Assembly: GCA_911728455.2 (NCBI GenBank)
Contig: OU452219.1
Location: forward strand, 1,059,001 to 1,123,000
Source: Marthasterias glacialis
Lineage: Eukaryota > Echinodermata > Asteroidea > Forcipulatida > Asteriidae
Length of the DNA: 64,000 bases
Direction: 5' to 3'
This document shows, piece after piece, positions 36,378 through 47,048 of this stretch. Both the position numbers and the translations under genes were made by a program. The notes under the pieces were generated by a model. That model had not been told where the DNA came from. It worked only from the letters and a program-made list of their open reading frames with translations, and did not search any database. Position 1 is the stretch's first letter, and the number at the start of each line of letters is the position of its first letter.

Positions 36378-37760
36378 GCCTTATCCAATGCTTTTTGGAC
36401 TGTGTGCCACCAGCTGTAGTACGGCACTGCGTCAGGTCTAACCAGATGACTCTCCACTACAAGTTCAACTGTTCAAGTGAGGGACGTAGGGATGTTGAGG
36501 CTAACCAACGCTTTTTAGACGTGTGCCACCAACTGAAGGACTGCGTCAAGTCTAACCAGATGACCCTCACTACAAGTTCAACTGTTTAAGTGAGGGATGT
36601 AGGGATGTTGAGGCTAACAAACGCTTTTTAGACGTGTGCCACCAACTGAAGGACTGCTTTAAGTCTAACCAGATGACTCTCCACTACAAGTTCAACTGTT
36701 TAAGTGAGGGACTTAAGGATGTTGAGGCTAACCAGCGCTTTTTAGACTGTGTGCCACCAGCTGAAGGACTGTGTCAAGTCTAACCAGATGCCTCTCAGTT
36801 ACAAGTTCATCTGCTCAAGTGACATAGGGATATTTAGGCTAATCAACGCTTTTTTGGACTGTGTGACACAAGCTGAAGGATTGCAGTGGTGACCTAAACG
36901 GGACCTGTTTGGGATGAGCAACGGTGGAAGATAAAGGTGCACAGTGTCAACAACAGACCGCGTGGTAAAAAATTCATAAAATTTTCCTTTGAAGAAAAGG
37001 TTCATCCCACAAATCTGGTGATTGATTTAATGTTTCAAAATAAGCACCTTGGTTTGAAGGTTGAAAGAATACATTCATTACCATCCTCTCGTTTGTAGTA
37101 AACACATCATACAACCAAATGGTGGAAAACTTCATTAAAATAGGATGTCATATTTTTCAGAAACAGATTTTCATAAAACACAAAAAAGAGAGATAAAAAT
37201 GGGTGTCATGTTGTGTTCATGTGCATTGAGTTGACGAACTGATTGGAACTGGGGAAGGAGAATTTTCTTGCACATGACAGCATTCAGACTTGACTATTTC
37301 TCAGAACAACTGATAGGCCTACTTGTATCAAAAAAGTTTATCAAAATTTATTTTCTACCGCAGATTAAGACGAAGACCTTGGAGATGATGTACACCCAAC
37401 CTTGAGGCTAAACCAACGCTTTTTGGACTGTGTTCCACAAGCTGAAGGAATGCATCAAGTCTAGCCAGATGACGCTCTTCTACAAGTTCAACTGTTCAAG
37501 TGACGTAGGGATGTTGAGGCTAACCAACGCTTTTTGGACTGTGTTCCACAAGCTGAAGGAATGCACCAAGTCTAGCCAGATGACGCTCTTCTACAAGTTC
37601 AACTGTTCAAGTGACGTAGGGATGTTGGCTTTTTGGACTGTGTGCCACCAGCTGAAGGACTGCATCGAGTCTGATACATTTGTAACTACTGCATTTTGGA
37701 CTGTCACTAACTGAAGTAAGACTGTGTCAAGTCTAGCCAGATGATTCTCCATTATGCCTT
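35800..37760 (+). repeat. 1.1-kb tandem duplication carrying 120-bp repeat arrays
   Basis: Sequence from about 35800 to 36880 is repeated, diverged, from about 36888 to 37760. Matching landmarks are GGTGCACTGTGTCAACAACA (35851 and 36935), GAAAAGGTTCATCCCACAAA, and the stop-containing GATGATGTACACCCAACCTT (about 36356 and 37384). Each copy ends in about 120-bp tandem units containing GTTGAGGCTAACCAACGC and CTACAAGTTCAACTG: four or five units in the first, three in the second. Confidence 0.85.
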
Positions 37761-38869
37761 GTTATAGCTCCATGGTTTAACTGAAACAAACTGGACATTG
37801 ACGGTGCCATACTGAGGCTGTTGCTGAAAGGGAGCTGGATATGGGCCTTAAATTATGCTATAACGCATGTTCATTTGACGATGAAGCCACAGCTGCATCC
37901 GCAGCCACAAATTCAGACACAGCCTTTTAGTATAATATTTGCTGGATAGGCTTTTCTTGAATCCATCAAACTCCAATACCATTGTACCACTTGTATGTCG
38001 AATGTAGCTTGGTACTCCCATCAGTTGAGAGTGATCAAATTGGCATGCCTGGCCTCATGCCAACAAGCACTGTTGGTTTATACAATATCATGGAAAATTA
38101 AATTGATTAAACTCAAGTATAGGCCCCCTAATACCCATTGGATTTTGATGGATTCTGAGTAATCGGAAAACAACTTTAAAGGTGGTATCAGCTCTTGTAA
38201 AGAGAAACAACGATCAAAATTTGAGGTCACCAAGAACATATGCAGTGTAATGTAAGCGCAATTTACATAATATGTGAAGCTTTTTTGCTTGCCGAAAAGT
38301 ATTAACTAAAAAGAAGTGAAAATGTAAAAGTAATTAAAAGTTTGATACAGGGGAAAATTAGTCATATTCTTTGCAACTGGAGAATTAATTTGTATGCTGT
38401 ACCATGTAACATAATAATTGTCATCAACAAACTTGAAGTCACAAATAGTTTGGTAAGGAACCACAGCGAGTAGGCCCCTACTGTTCACGTTTTTATTTTC
38501 CAGTTATGAAAAAACAGTTTGTAGAATAATTTATTTGATGAGGGTGAACAACCAAAAAAATCCTTTCCAAAGCAGGTTTTTAGTTTGACTGAATTGTGAT
38601 GTTTACAACTATCAAGGTATTTTTAGGTCATTAAGTTCATTTTGTAAGATGAAATCGATTGGAATCGTGCTCGGCCCTTCATCTAGACTAGTGAGGCAAA
38701 CTTTAATTGCTAAATAAATATTTCAAAGATGTGTGGGAAGAACTCAAAGCGAACACTTGACTGCAAATAGATAGAATGCATGTTTTGCGTAGAGAGAAAT
38801 TTGCCAGTAAAAACTCTGTTGCAATGCAAACACAAACCATGGCCACAGTCACAACACCAGGGCTCGGTT
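37761..38869. other. Intergenic DNA
   Basis: No feature recognised. Confidence 0.45.
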
Positions 38870-38994
38870 TCACAATGAGCTAAGACTGATCATCAATATA
38901 GAAATGTTAGTGTGATGTCACATTACAAATCACTATATGGTAATATTGCCAACTCATCTTAAGATGAGTCTTAGTGCTTTGTGAAATCGAGCCC
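38870..38994. repeat. Short MITE, GGGCTCG...CGAGCCC family
   Basis: GGGCTCGGTTTCACAA at the left pairs with TTGTGAAATCGAGCCC at the right. Inner CTAAGACTGATC and AGATGAGTCTTAG also pair. A relative lies at 59669-59812. Confidence 0.8.
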
Positions 38995-39404
38995 AGTAGG
39001 CCTACTCCTCACCCTCCACTTTAACTTAACCCTCACTAAAACCATAAAACATCACTCACAATATCTCATTATTAACACCTCACCCTCAGCACCAACCATT
39101 TAATCTGCGCAGTGTATATATAACAAAGAATTAAAGCGTAATTTATATAAAACATGCATTTTGTCTATACTGGCGCTTAAAGACATTTTTAATACAGTAG
39201 ATAATTATAATTTATTGTTATTTTGTTGTAGTGTTTATTTACTGTAGTTTATCTGAAGTAATCATACTCTAGCAAAGCCCAACTAGCCCTATTTATGTAT
39301 TTTAATTATTGTCGGATTTTCACAAGTTTTCTTTGTTACTGTTATGAACATTCCTAATCCTACAAAACATGTAAATGTCTTACTTTTTGTGAGAACTTTT
39401 GTAT

Positions 39405-39530
39405 CGTTAAGAGAAGGGGGCTTGCCCAAATGTTTTCTGACGTGTGCTGGCTGCAGATTGCGCCACAGGCCTGCAGGACCTTGTAAATCTTACACGGTAA
39501 TAAAATACTTTGAGTAATCACTCTAAAACT
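39405..39530 (+). repeat. SINE body fragment
   Basis: CGTTAAGAGAAGGGGGCTTG and the following GCCACAGG...TAATAAAATACTTTGAGT match the body and tail of the SINE at 1731-2130 (GTTAAGAGAAGGGGTTTGCG, GCGCTTTGAGTACC). The tRNA-like head is missing. Confidence 0.5.
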
Positions 39531-39896
39531 AACTTTGTCAAAACAGCGTTAATTAGTCCTTTTAGACCACAATTTGACTACAATTTGTCAAAAATGGTCT
39601 AAAATGACTCATTAAGGCTGTTTTGACTAACTTTAGTTTTACAGTGATGGGTGTTACAATTCAAAATAGCACATGTTATTTAGCAAGGTGACTGTTGATG
39701 AAGCGCTAAGTAAAATAATTTGTATTATTATTATCATGTTTTTTTTGTAAATATGAAATTGTTAAATTTAATTGATCTACTACTTAATGATTACAGATGT
39801 TGGTGTAAGCCACAAGCAGTAAGCAAATAAAAAATGTAAATACATTGATGTATCTGTTTGCTGAATCTAACAAGTCAAACAAGTGGGTTTTTATCC

Positions 39897-40064
39897 GGGG
39901 CCTAATTTCATATGTAGCACTACCATTAAGCAGACAATTTTACCAGTCAAAGATGGTACATGTGACATGGTACTTTGGCTGGTAACCTTAATCTGGTAAG
40001 CAATATTTTGTTTGTGCGTAGCTGCTTTTTGTTTTTGTGCTTAAGAAGCTCTATGAAATTGGGC
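39897..40064. repeat. GGGCCCAATTTCATAG-family fold-back element
   Basis: Terminal inverted repeats are diverged (GGGGCCTAATTTCATATG and CTCTATGAAATTGGGC). The inner TTGGCTGGTAACCTTAATCT and the following GGTAAGCA are as in the 18-kb copies. Confidence 0.75.
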
Positions 40065-40065
40065 G

Positions 40066-40190
40066 GTTGTATAACACTTGTATGCTCATGGGCAAGTCAC
40101 TTGTAAATAATTGCTTCTCATCACCCGGGAGTAAGTGGGTACCGCTAGGGTGAATGATTGACAATGTGGCACCAATTTAGTGTTGCATAC
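40066..40190 (+). repeat. SINE body fragment
   Basis: It contains CATGGGCAAGTCACTTGTAA and CATCACCCGGGAGTAAGTGG, typical of the body of tRNA-derived SINEs. It starts directly after the preceding fold-back element and lacks the tRNA head. Confidence 0.45.
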
Positions 40191-41130
40191 TAAGACAGAG
40201 TTGAGATGGTTTCAGGAATGATTTAGATCCAATGAACAGAGGTACATATACAAGTAGATTGTTTGGCACTTTGATACAATGTTTAAGCACCTAATGCCTA
40301 AATTGTGCTGCTTTAGGACTATGTTTAATAAGGCACATATTCTTCCCTCCGAAAAATTAAGATGAAGACATACGGCCATTATCTTTGTCAGGTTCCCTTT
40401 GTACACTTAATATCAGGGAGTAGACCATTTTGTCCTCTGAGCCTCACTGTGGTTACACTGGGCTGAATAGGAACAATACAAGATGGCTGCCAAAGTTTGC
40501 AATTAAATTTTTAGTGACTACATGTAGCCAGCTGGAGCATAGCTTGCAGTCATTTCACTAGCCCGTACAAAGATTCACTAGTCATCTAGAGATTTTTTTC
40601 ATCACTGAACTTCACACTATTTTGTAGCTCAGTCGCACCACCTGGATTGGGGAGAATTTTGATTCTGCCTTGGCCAACCTGACACCCAAATTCTTATGCT
40701 TTACCCGCCCCCGTCCCCGCTTCTCAAAAAATATACCGCATTAATTTTGTGGTGAAGGAATAACTGTTTTTACAATCAGTTTTTATACGGGTTCTTTAGT
40801 CCAAACTTGTCATCTTCTATTGCAAGTTAACATGTCTTAAAGCCATGCAACACAACCTCCATTTAAGTGACATTCTTGTGCGCGCTCAATTCTATTAGTG
40901 TGTGCACATTGCTGCCTTGCAATAATTTTTTTCGCCCGCCCTCTATGCTTCACATGTCGCAGCACAATACGAGAATTTCTCAGCGCATGCCTCTCTCCTG
41001 GCCCTTTGAATAACATGACTATTTATGATGTTCAACAAAAACAACGGTCAAAGTTGGGTGGAAACTTTAGTGCATAGCTTGTGATTGGGCAATGGCAAGG
41101 TCTTTACCGTGCTACGGTCCTACGAACGTT

Positions 41131-41810
41131 CAAAACAAAGGAACACTAGCTCAACCTTATCCCCTGGTTACCAGTGCCTCAGTAGCCTGCCACACCCCAG
41201 TGCACACCCAAACGGTGATTTTAACTCTCTCCTCAACAGTTGGACTAAAAAATGCTTTCCCCGCGTTCAGCCAGTTTGGAAATCTAAAGCCGCCTGGGGC
41301 GCCGCCCCACCACACGAACGCAACAAAATATGGGGACGGGGAGCTTCAAAGTATCGATCAAAACGTATAAAGGATTTGCTGTATACAACTTGCTGTATAT
41401 ACGTTTATACAATTTTAAAATAAAATTCTATATTTGAGTTTAATTAGGCTTAAAATATCCATCCCGTGTGTAAAAAAAAATTTGATACATAAATGTATTG
41501 GTCTTCTGCGCTCACGTTTGGAATCCTGAAGCCGGCCGGCCGCCTCTGCTGCTTATCAGATCAGAGTAGGTCCTCTTGAGATATTGAACATGCCCGACAC
41601 CTTTTCAACTTTTGCGATATTAATATTAAGATTTAAATAACTTATCAATGTATACAAACACTTTGCATGAATTATTCGGTGCTTTACACTGAGTCGTACG
41701 GGAAAAATATATTTACAGGCATCAATGGTGAGATTCGAACCCACGACCTTACTCATTCAAAAGTTGGCCATGGTTGCCAGTAAATAAACCCAACTTAGAA
41801 AAGATATTCC
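41131..41810 (-). repeat. U5 repeat unit remnant lacking U5 and PSE
   Basis: It holds the U5-upstream block (CACCCCAGTGCACACCCAAA), the GGGACGGATATTT-type AT-rich segment, the CGGCCGGCCGCC block and the tRNA-like relic (about 41715-41790). The left edge cuts the unit before the promoter block and RNA. Confidence 0.75.
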
Positions 41811-41889
41811 TGTCCCATAAAATTGGTATCCTTGACTAACGATAGTCACATCGTGAAACTCATTTAGTTCTATCTTTGTGTTCAAAATG

Positions 41890-42007
41890 AGGCTCAACTT
41901 CCGTCAAGCCTGTGAAAAATTGTTCAGACACTCATTGTTGGTCCTCTGCACGGAAATCTTTAGTAAAAGGCGAAAGATTTATTCGCTTTGCAGAGAAGCC
42001 TGAGGAT
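41890..42007 (-). ncRNA. RNU5: U5 spliceosomal snRNA, copy 5
   Basis: It has a perfect lower stem CTCTGCA/TGCAGAG, canonical loop I, Sm site AATTTTTC and 3' hairpin AGGCTTGAC-GGAA-GTTGAGCCT. The sequence is close to copy 6. It looks intact. Confidence 0.93.
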
Positions 42008-42046
42008 AACATCGTAGAGCATTCGCGGAGAACCTGCTACAAGTAA

Positions 42047-42072
42047 CACAACGTAGTAGCTATGGTGGTTAC
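42047..42072 (-). promoter_or_regulatory. PSE-like element, U5 copy 5
   Basis: The 26-bp block is conserved with the spacing of 39 bp. The base next to it differs (ACCCCC for ACGCCC). Confidence 0.7.
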
Positions 42073-42327
42073 CCCCAAAACGTATGTTACACGATTATGA
42101 ATACCTCTGGTTCATGAAAGATCGGGTTATTGTTCAAACTCATTCTCCCGTGGTTACAAGTGCCTCAGGAGCGTGCCACACCCCAGTGCACACCCAAACG
42201 GTGATTTTAACACTCTAGTCGATAAAAAACCATCCCCCACGTCCAGCCAGTTTGGAAATCTATAGCCACCTGGGCGCCGCCGCACCACACGACAGTAACA
42301 AAATATGGGGATGGCCATATAATTATT

Positions 42328-42416
42328 ATAATTGATTGATACTGTGTTGCTCCCCATCGATGGGGAGCTGTGTAGCTCCCCATCGATGGGGAGCTACACA
42401 GTATCAATCAATTATG
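42328..42416. repeat. Near-perfect 90-bp palindrome (cruciform-capable)
   Basis: Two copies of the self-complementary CTCCCCATCGATGGGGAG sit inside outer arms ATTGATTGATACTGTGT and its complement. The whole can form one long hairpin or two nested ones. It lies upstream of U5 copy 5. Confidence 0.9.
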
Positions 42417-42619
42417 ATAACTCTCAAGATCAAAGCATATAAAGATAACATTTTGAAATGAAATTCTATCTTTGAGTTCAATAAGCCTTAAATATCCGTC
42501 CCTTGTGTAGACATTGTTTAGACACATAATAAATGTATTGGTCCTCTGCGCTCACGCCAGTTTGGAATCCTGCCCGACACCTGTTTCCATGATGTTCAAT
42601 CCAACTTTTGAAATTTTAA

Positions 42620-43773
42620 TATAGGTTTTCCCGGCCAATTTAAAAAAAGTGTTCAATCAATTTAACGCAAGGTTCATTCAATTTAGATCGAAGTTGAAAT
42701 ATCACGCAGATAGTAATTCAAAAATTAAAAAGAATCATTCAATTTCATTATCCGAGCATTCTACCATCTCTTAGCTTCACCCGTTTTCATAAGAGGTGCA
42801 TTCAAGTTAAAAATGTTGCAATGTTCATTCAATTTCGCCTGAAGCAATTGCAAGGGTTAGTCGTGCATTCATTTTCATCAATGGGCAAACATTTTTCAAT
42901 TTTTTTCAAGCATTTTCTTACATGTATCTACATGTCTTGTGAGCGTGTGATGGAGGTGGCGCAGGAAAACGTTGGAGAAATTACCCAAGAGAAATGTGTC
43001 CGATGGTACAACTATTCCCAAACATATATGCCCCGATGTCTAGCACGTGAAGAAATCGAAGGGTGAATTCAGCAAAAACGTATCCCCAAAACACCGCCCA
43101 AAATGGAACAGTTAACAAAAAGAAAGAATAAACATATCCGCAGCAAGAGCATATCTTATAGAATTATGGAGAAAATTGAGTTTAATCTGACATTACAGTA
43201 GTCTTTGAGAAAGATCTGAACGTCAGACCCTTGTATCTTTTTTGTTGAAAGTTTTAAACAAATGTTGGCCTAATGATTAAATGAACAAAACAAATCATTA
43301 ATCCTGTTAAGTTTTTATGCTTTGGGATCCAGCTTAATTACTTTGTTACTTTCAAGTTTTCAACCAGTATATAATGAAAAAGGACCTTAGATGCAATTAC
43401 AGGCTATTTAAATTTGAATTATCACTTCATGAAAATGACTGCCCATAAACGAATAAGAAATGAAAAACACCGTCGCACATCTTGTGCGCTCCAGCGCTCG
43501 CTAATTTGAATGCTATGAAAGTGAAAAGACTCGAAAAACGTCATGCAATAATGCAAACATTTGAGATTTGAATGCAGTAAAACGAAATAGAATGATCCTT
43601 AACGAAAACGAATGATAAAAACAAGGTCCTGATTGCCCACAATATTAAACTGAATGCTTCAAAAAGGAAAAAAAAAACCCTACTTTGCCCTGGTGCGTAA
43701 AAATCGAGTGAAATTGAATTCTTGAAAATGAAAATGAACGAAAACTTTTGGAAATTGACCGGGAAAACCTATA
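42620..43773. mobile_element. TIR transposon, 1.15-kb copy
   Basis: The ends ATAGGTTTTCCCGGCCAATT and TTGACCGGGAAAACCTAT are inverted repeats shared with 19279-19764 and 44740-45627. There is no transposase-like frame. The left half has repeated TTCATTCAATTT motifs; the right half carries GAATGATAA and TGAAAATGAACG-type complements. It sits between U5 units. Confidence 0.85.
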
Positions 43774-43864
43774 TTCTGATTTAAATAACTTATCAATGTA
43801 TACAAACACACTTTGCATGAATTATTCGGTGCTTTACACTGAGTCGTACGGGAAAATATATTTA

Positions 43865-43940
43865 CAGGCATCAATGGTGAGATTGGAACCCACGACCTTC
43901 CTCATTCAAAAGTTGGCCACGGTTGCCAGTAAACCCAACA
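43865..43940 (-). pseudogene. tRNA-like relic in U5 unit
   Basis: On the minus strand GGTCGTGGGTTCCAATCTCA carries a mutated B box. It lies downstream of U5 copy 6 in the same orientation as that gene. Confidence 0.45.
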
Positions 43941-44017
43941 TGAAAGAAAGACAGTCCTGGCCAATAAAATTGGTATCCTTGACTCAATAATCACATTCTA
44001 TCTTTGCGTTCAAAATG

Positions 44018-44135
44018 AGGCTCAACTTCCGTCAAGCCTGTGAAAAATTGTCTAGACACTCATTGTCGGTCCTCTGCACGGAAATCTTTAGTAAAAGGCG
44101 AAAGATTTATTCGCTTTGCAGAGAAGCCTGAGGAT
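44018..44135 (-). ncRNA. RNU5: U5 spliceosomal snRNA, copy 6
   Basis: It is almost identical to copy 5, with canonical loop I, Sm site and 3' hairpin and a perfect lower stem. It differs mainly in the single-stranded segment before the Sm site (GTCTAGACA for GTCTGAACA). Confidence 0.93.
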
Positions 44136-44174
44136 AACATCGTAAAGCATTCGCGGAGAACCTGCTACAAGTAA

Positions 44175-44200
44175 CACAACGTAGTAGCTATGGTGGTTAC
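44175..44200 (-). promoter_or_regulatory. PSE-like element, U5 copy 6
   Basis: Conserved 26-bp block with the spacing of 39 bp to the RNA start. Confidence 0.7.
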
Positions 44201-44451
44201 GCCCAAAACGTATGTTACACGATTATGAATACCTCTGGTTCCTGAAAGATCGGGTTATTGTTCAAACTCATTCTCCCGTGGTTACAAGTGCCTCAGGAGC
44301 GTGCCACACCCCAGTGCACACCCAAACGGTGATTTTAACTCTCTGGTCGATAAAAAATCATCCCCACACGTTCAGCCAGTTTGGAAATCAAAAGCTGCCT
44401 GGGCGCCGCCGCACCACACGACAGTAACAATGGTGATGGCCATATAATTAT

Positions 44452-44540
44452 TATAATTGATTGATACTGTGTAGCTCCCGATCGATGGGGAGCTGTGTAG
44501 CTCCCCATCGATGGGGAGCTACACAGTATCAATCAAGTAT
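44452..44540. repeat. Near-perfect palindrome, second copy
   Basis: The structure matches 42328-42416, with one change (CCCGATCGATGGGG) in the left inner arm. The corresponding place near 46290 has only a single GGGGAGCTACACAGTATCAA and no palindrome. Confidence 0.9.
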
Positions 44541-44739
44541 GATAACTCTCAAGATCAAAGCATATAAAGATAACATTTTGAAATGAAATTCTATCTTTGA
44601 GTTCAATTAGTCTTATAATATCCGTCCCTTGTGTAGACATTGTTTAGACACATAATAAATTTATTGGTCCTCTGCGCTCACGCCAGTTTGGAATTCTGCC
44701 CGACACCTGTTTCCATGATGTTCAATCCAACTTTTGAAA

Positions 44740-45627
44740 TATAGGTTTTCCCGGCCAATTTAATAAAATGTTCAATCAATTTAACGCAAAGTTCATTCAA
44801 TTTAGATCGAAGTTGAAATATCACGCAGATAGTAATTCAAAAATTAAAAAGAATCATTCAATTTCATTATCCGAGCATTCCACCATCTCTTAGCTTTACT
44901 CGTTTTCATAAGAGGTGCATTCAAGTTAAAAATGTTACAATGTTCATTCAATTTCGCCTGAAGCAGTTGCAAGAGTTAGTCGTGCATTCATTTTCCTCAA
45001 TGGGCAAGAGCATAATCTTATAGAATTATGAAGAAATTGAATTTAATCCGACATTACAGTAGCCTTTGAGAAAGATCTGAACGTCAGACCCTTGTATCTT
45101 TTTTGTTGAAAGTTTTAAACAAATGTAATGATTAAATGAACAAAACAAATCATTATTCCTGTTAAGTTTTTATGCTTTGTGATCCAGCTTAATTACTTTG
45201 TTACTTTCAAGTTTTCAACCAGTATATAATGAAATAGGACCTTAGATGCAATTACAGACTATTTACATTTGAATTATCACTTCATGAAAATGACTGCCCA
45301 TAAACGAATAAGAAATGAAAAACACCGTCGCACATCTTGTGCGCTCCACCGCTCGCTAATTTGAATGCTATGAAAGTGAAAAGACTCGAAAAACGTCATG
45401 CAACAATGCAAACATTTGAGATTTGAATGCAGCAAAACGAAATAGAATGATCCTTAACGAAAACGAATGATAACAACAAGGTCCTGATTGCCCACAAAAT
45501 TAAATTGATTGCTCCAAAAAGGAAAAAGAAACCCTACTTTGCCCTGGTGCGTAAAAATCGAGTGAAATTGAATGCTTGAAAATGAAAATGAACGAAAACT
45601 TTTGGAAATTGACCGGGAAAACCTATA
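44740..45627. mobile_element. TIR transposon, 0.89-kb deletion copy
   Basis: It has the same termini and flanks as the 42620 copy, but about 270 bp (matching about 42885-43145) is missing. Both copies sit in the same place in the U5 unit, so they descend from one insertion followed by unit duplication. Confidence 0.85.
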
Positions 45628-45719
45628 TTCTGATTTAAATAACTTATCAATGTATACAAACACTTTGTATGAATTATTCGGTGCTTTACACTGAGTCGTA
45701 CGGGAAAATATATTTACAG

Positions 45720-45790
45720 GCATCAATGGTGAGATTCGAACCCACGACCTTCCTCATTCAAAAGTTGGCCACGGTTGCCAGTAAACCCAA
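45720..45790 (-). pseudogene. tRNA-like relic in U5 unit
   Basis: Minus-strand GGTCGTGGGTTCGAATCTCA holds an intact B box. It lies downstream of U5 copy 7. Confidence 0.5.
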
Positions 45791-45866
45791 CATTGAAAGA
45801 CAGTCCTGGCCGATAAAATTGGTACCCTTGACTCAATAATCACATTCTATCTTTGCGTTCAAAATG

Positions 45867-45984
45867 AGGCTCAACTTCCGTCAAGCCCGAGAAAAATTGT
45901 TCAGACACTCATTGTTGGTCCTCTGCACGGAAATCTTTAGTAAAAGGCGAAAGATTTATTCGCTTTGCAGAGAAGCCTGAGGAT
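45867..45984 (-). ncRNA. RNU5: U5 spliceosomal snRNA, copy 7
   Basis: Loop I, lower stem and Sm site are canonical. The junction of Sm site and 3' hairpin reads TTTTTCTCGGGCTTGAC where other copies have TTTTTCACAGGCTTGAC, so the outermost pair of the 3' hairpin is lost while the rest pairs. Confidence 0.9.
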
Positions 45985-46023
45985 AACATCGTAAAGCATT
46001 CGCGGAGAACCTGTTACAAGTAA

Positions 46024-46049
46024 CACAACGTAGTAGCTATGGTGGTTAT
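46024..46049 (-). promoter_or_regulatory. PSE-like element, U5 copy 7
   Basis: Conserved 26-bp block with the spacing of 39 bp to the RNA start. Confidence 0.7.
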
Positions 46050-46599
46050 GCCCAAAACGTATGTTACACGATTATGAATACCTCTGGTTCATGGAAGATC
46101 GGGTTATTGTTCAGACTCATTCTCCCGTGGTTACAAAGTGCCTCGGTAGCGGGCCACACCCCAGTGCACACCCAAACGGTGATTTTAACTCTCTGGTCGA
46201 TTAAAAACCATCCCCCACGTTCAGCCAGTTTGGAAATCAAAAGCTGCCTGGGCGCCGCCGCACCGCACGACCGTAACAATATATGGTGATGGGGAGCTAC
46301 ACAGTATCAATCAATTATAATAACTCTCAAGATCAAAGCATATAAAGATAACATTTTGAAATGAAATTTTATCTTTGAGTTCAATTAGGCTTAAATATCC
46401 GTCCCTTGTGTAGACATTGTTTAGACATATAATAAATTTATTGGTCCTGTGCGCTCACGCCAGTTTGGAATCCTGCCCGACACCTGTTTCCATGATGTTC
46501 AATCCAACTTTTGAAATATTAATATTATGATTTAAATCATACATCAATATATACAAACACTTTGCATCAGCTATTCGGTGCTTTACAGAAAACATTTAC

Positions 46600-46670
46600 A
46601 GGCATCACGGGTGAGATTGAAACCCACGACCCTCATTCGAAACCTGGCCGCCAGGAGTAATTTAACCACG
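46600..46670 (-). pseudogene. tRNA-like relic in U5 unit
   Basis: Minus-strand GGGTCGTGGGTTTCAATCTC is a mutated B box, downstream of U5 copy 8. Confidence 0.45.
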
Positions 46671-46763
46671 TGAAATGCCTGGCGCAAAATCAAAATCAAC
46701 TGTCGTCGACTCCTGATAGTCACATCGTGAAACTCATTTAGTTCTATCTTTGTGTTTGATATT

Positions 46764-46881
46764 AGGCTCGACTTCCGTCCAGCCTGTGAAAAATTGTTTA
46801 TACACTCATTATTGGTCCTCTGCACGGAAATCTTTAGTAAAAGGCGAAAGATTTGTTCGCTTTGCAGAAAAGCCTGAGAAT
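46764..46881 (-). ncRNA. RNU5: U5 spliceosomal snRNA, copy 8
   Basis: Loop I and Sm site are canonical. The 3' hairpin is diverged (GGCTGGAC-GGAA-GTCGAGCC) with one G-G mismatch. A base change before stem I gives GCGAACAAATC. It is probably older or less constrained than copies 5-7. Confidence 0.87.
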
Positions 46882-46920
46882 AACGTGGTGGGGCATACTC
46901 GGAGAATATGATAAAAGTAA

Positions 46921-46946
46921 CACAACGTAGTAGCTATAGTGGTTAC
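46921..46946 (-). promoter_or_regulatory. PSE-like element, U5 copy 8
   Basis: The block has one substitution (CTATAGTGG for CTATGGTGG on the plus strand). The 39-bp spacing is retained. Confidence 0.6.
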
Positions 46947-47048
46947 GCCCAAAACGTACGTTACACGATTATGAATACCTCTGGTTCATGGAAGATCGGT
47001 TTATTGTTCGAACTCAACATTCTTCCGTGATCACAAGGGCCTCAGTAG

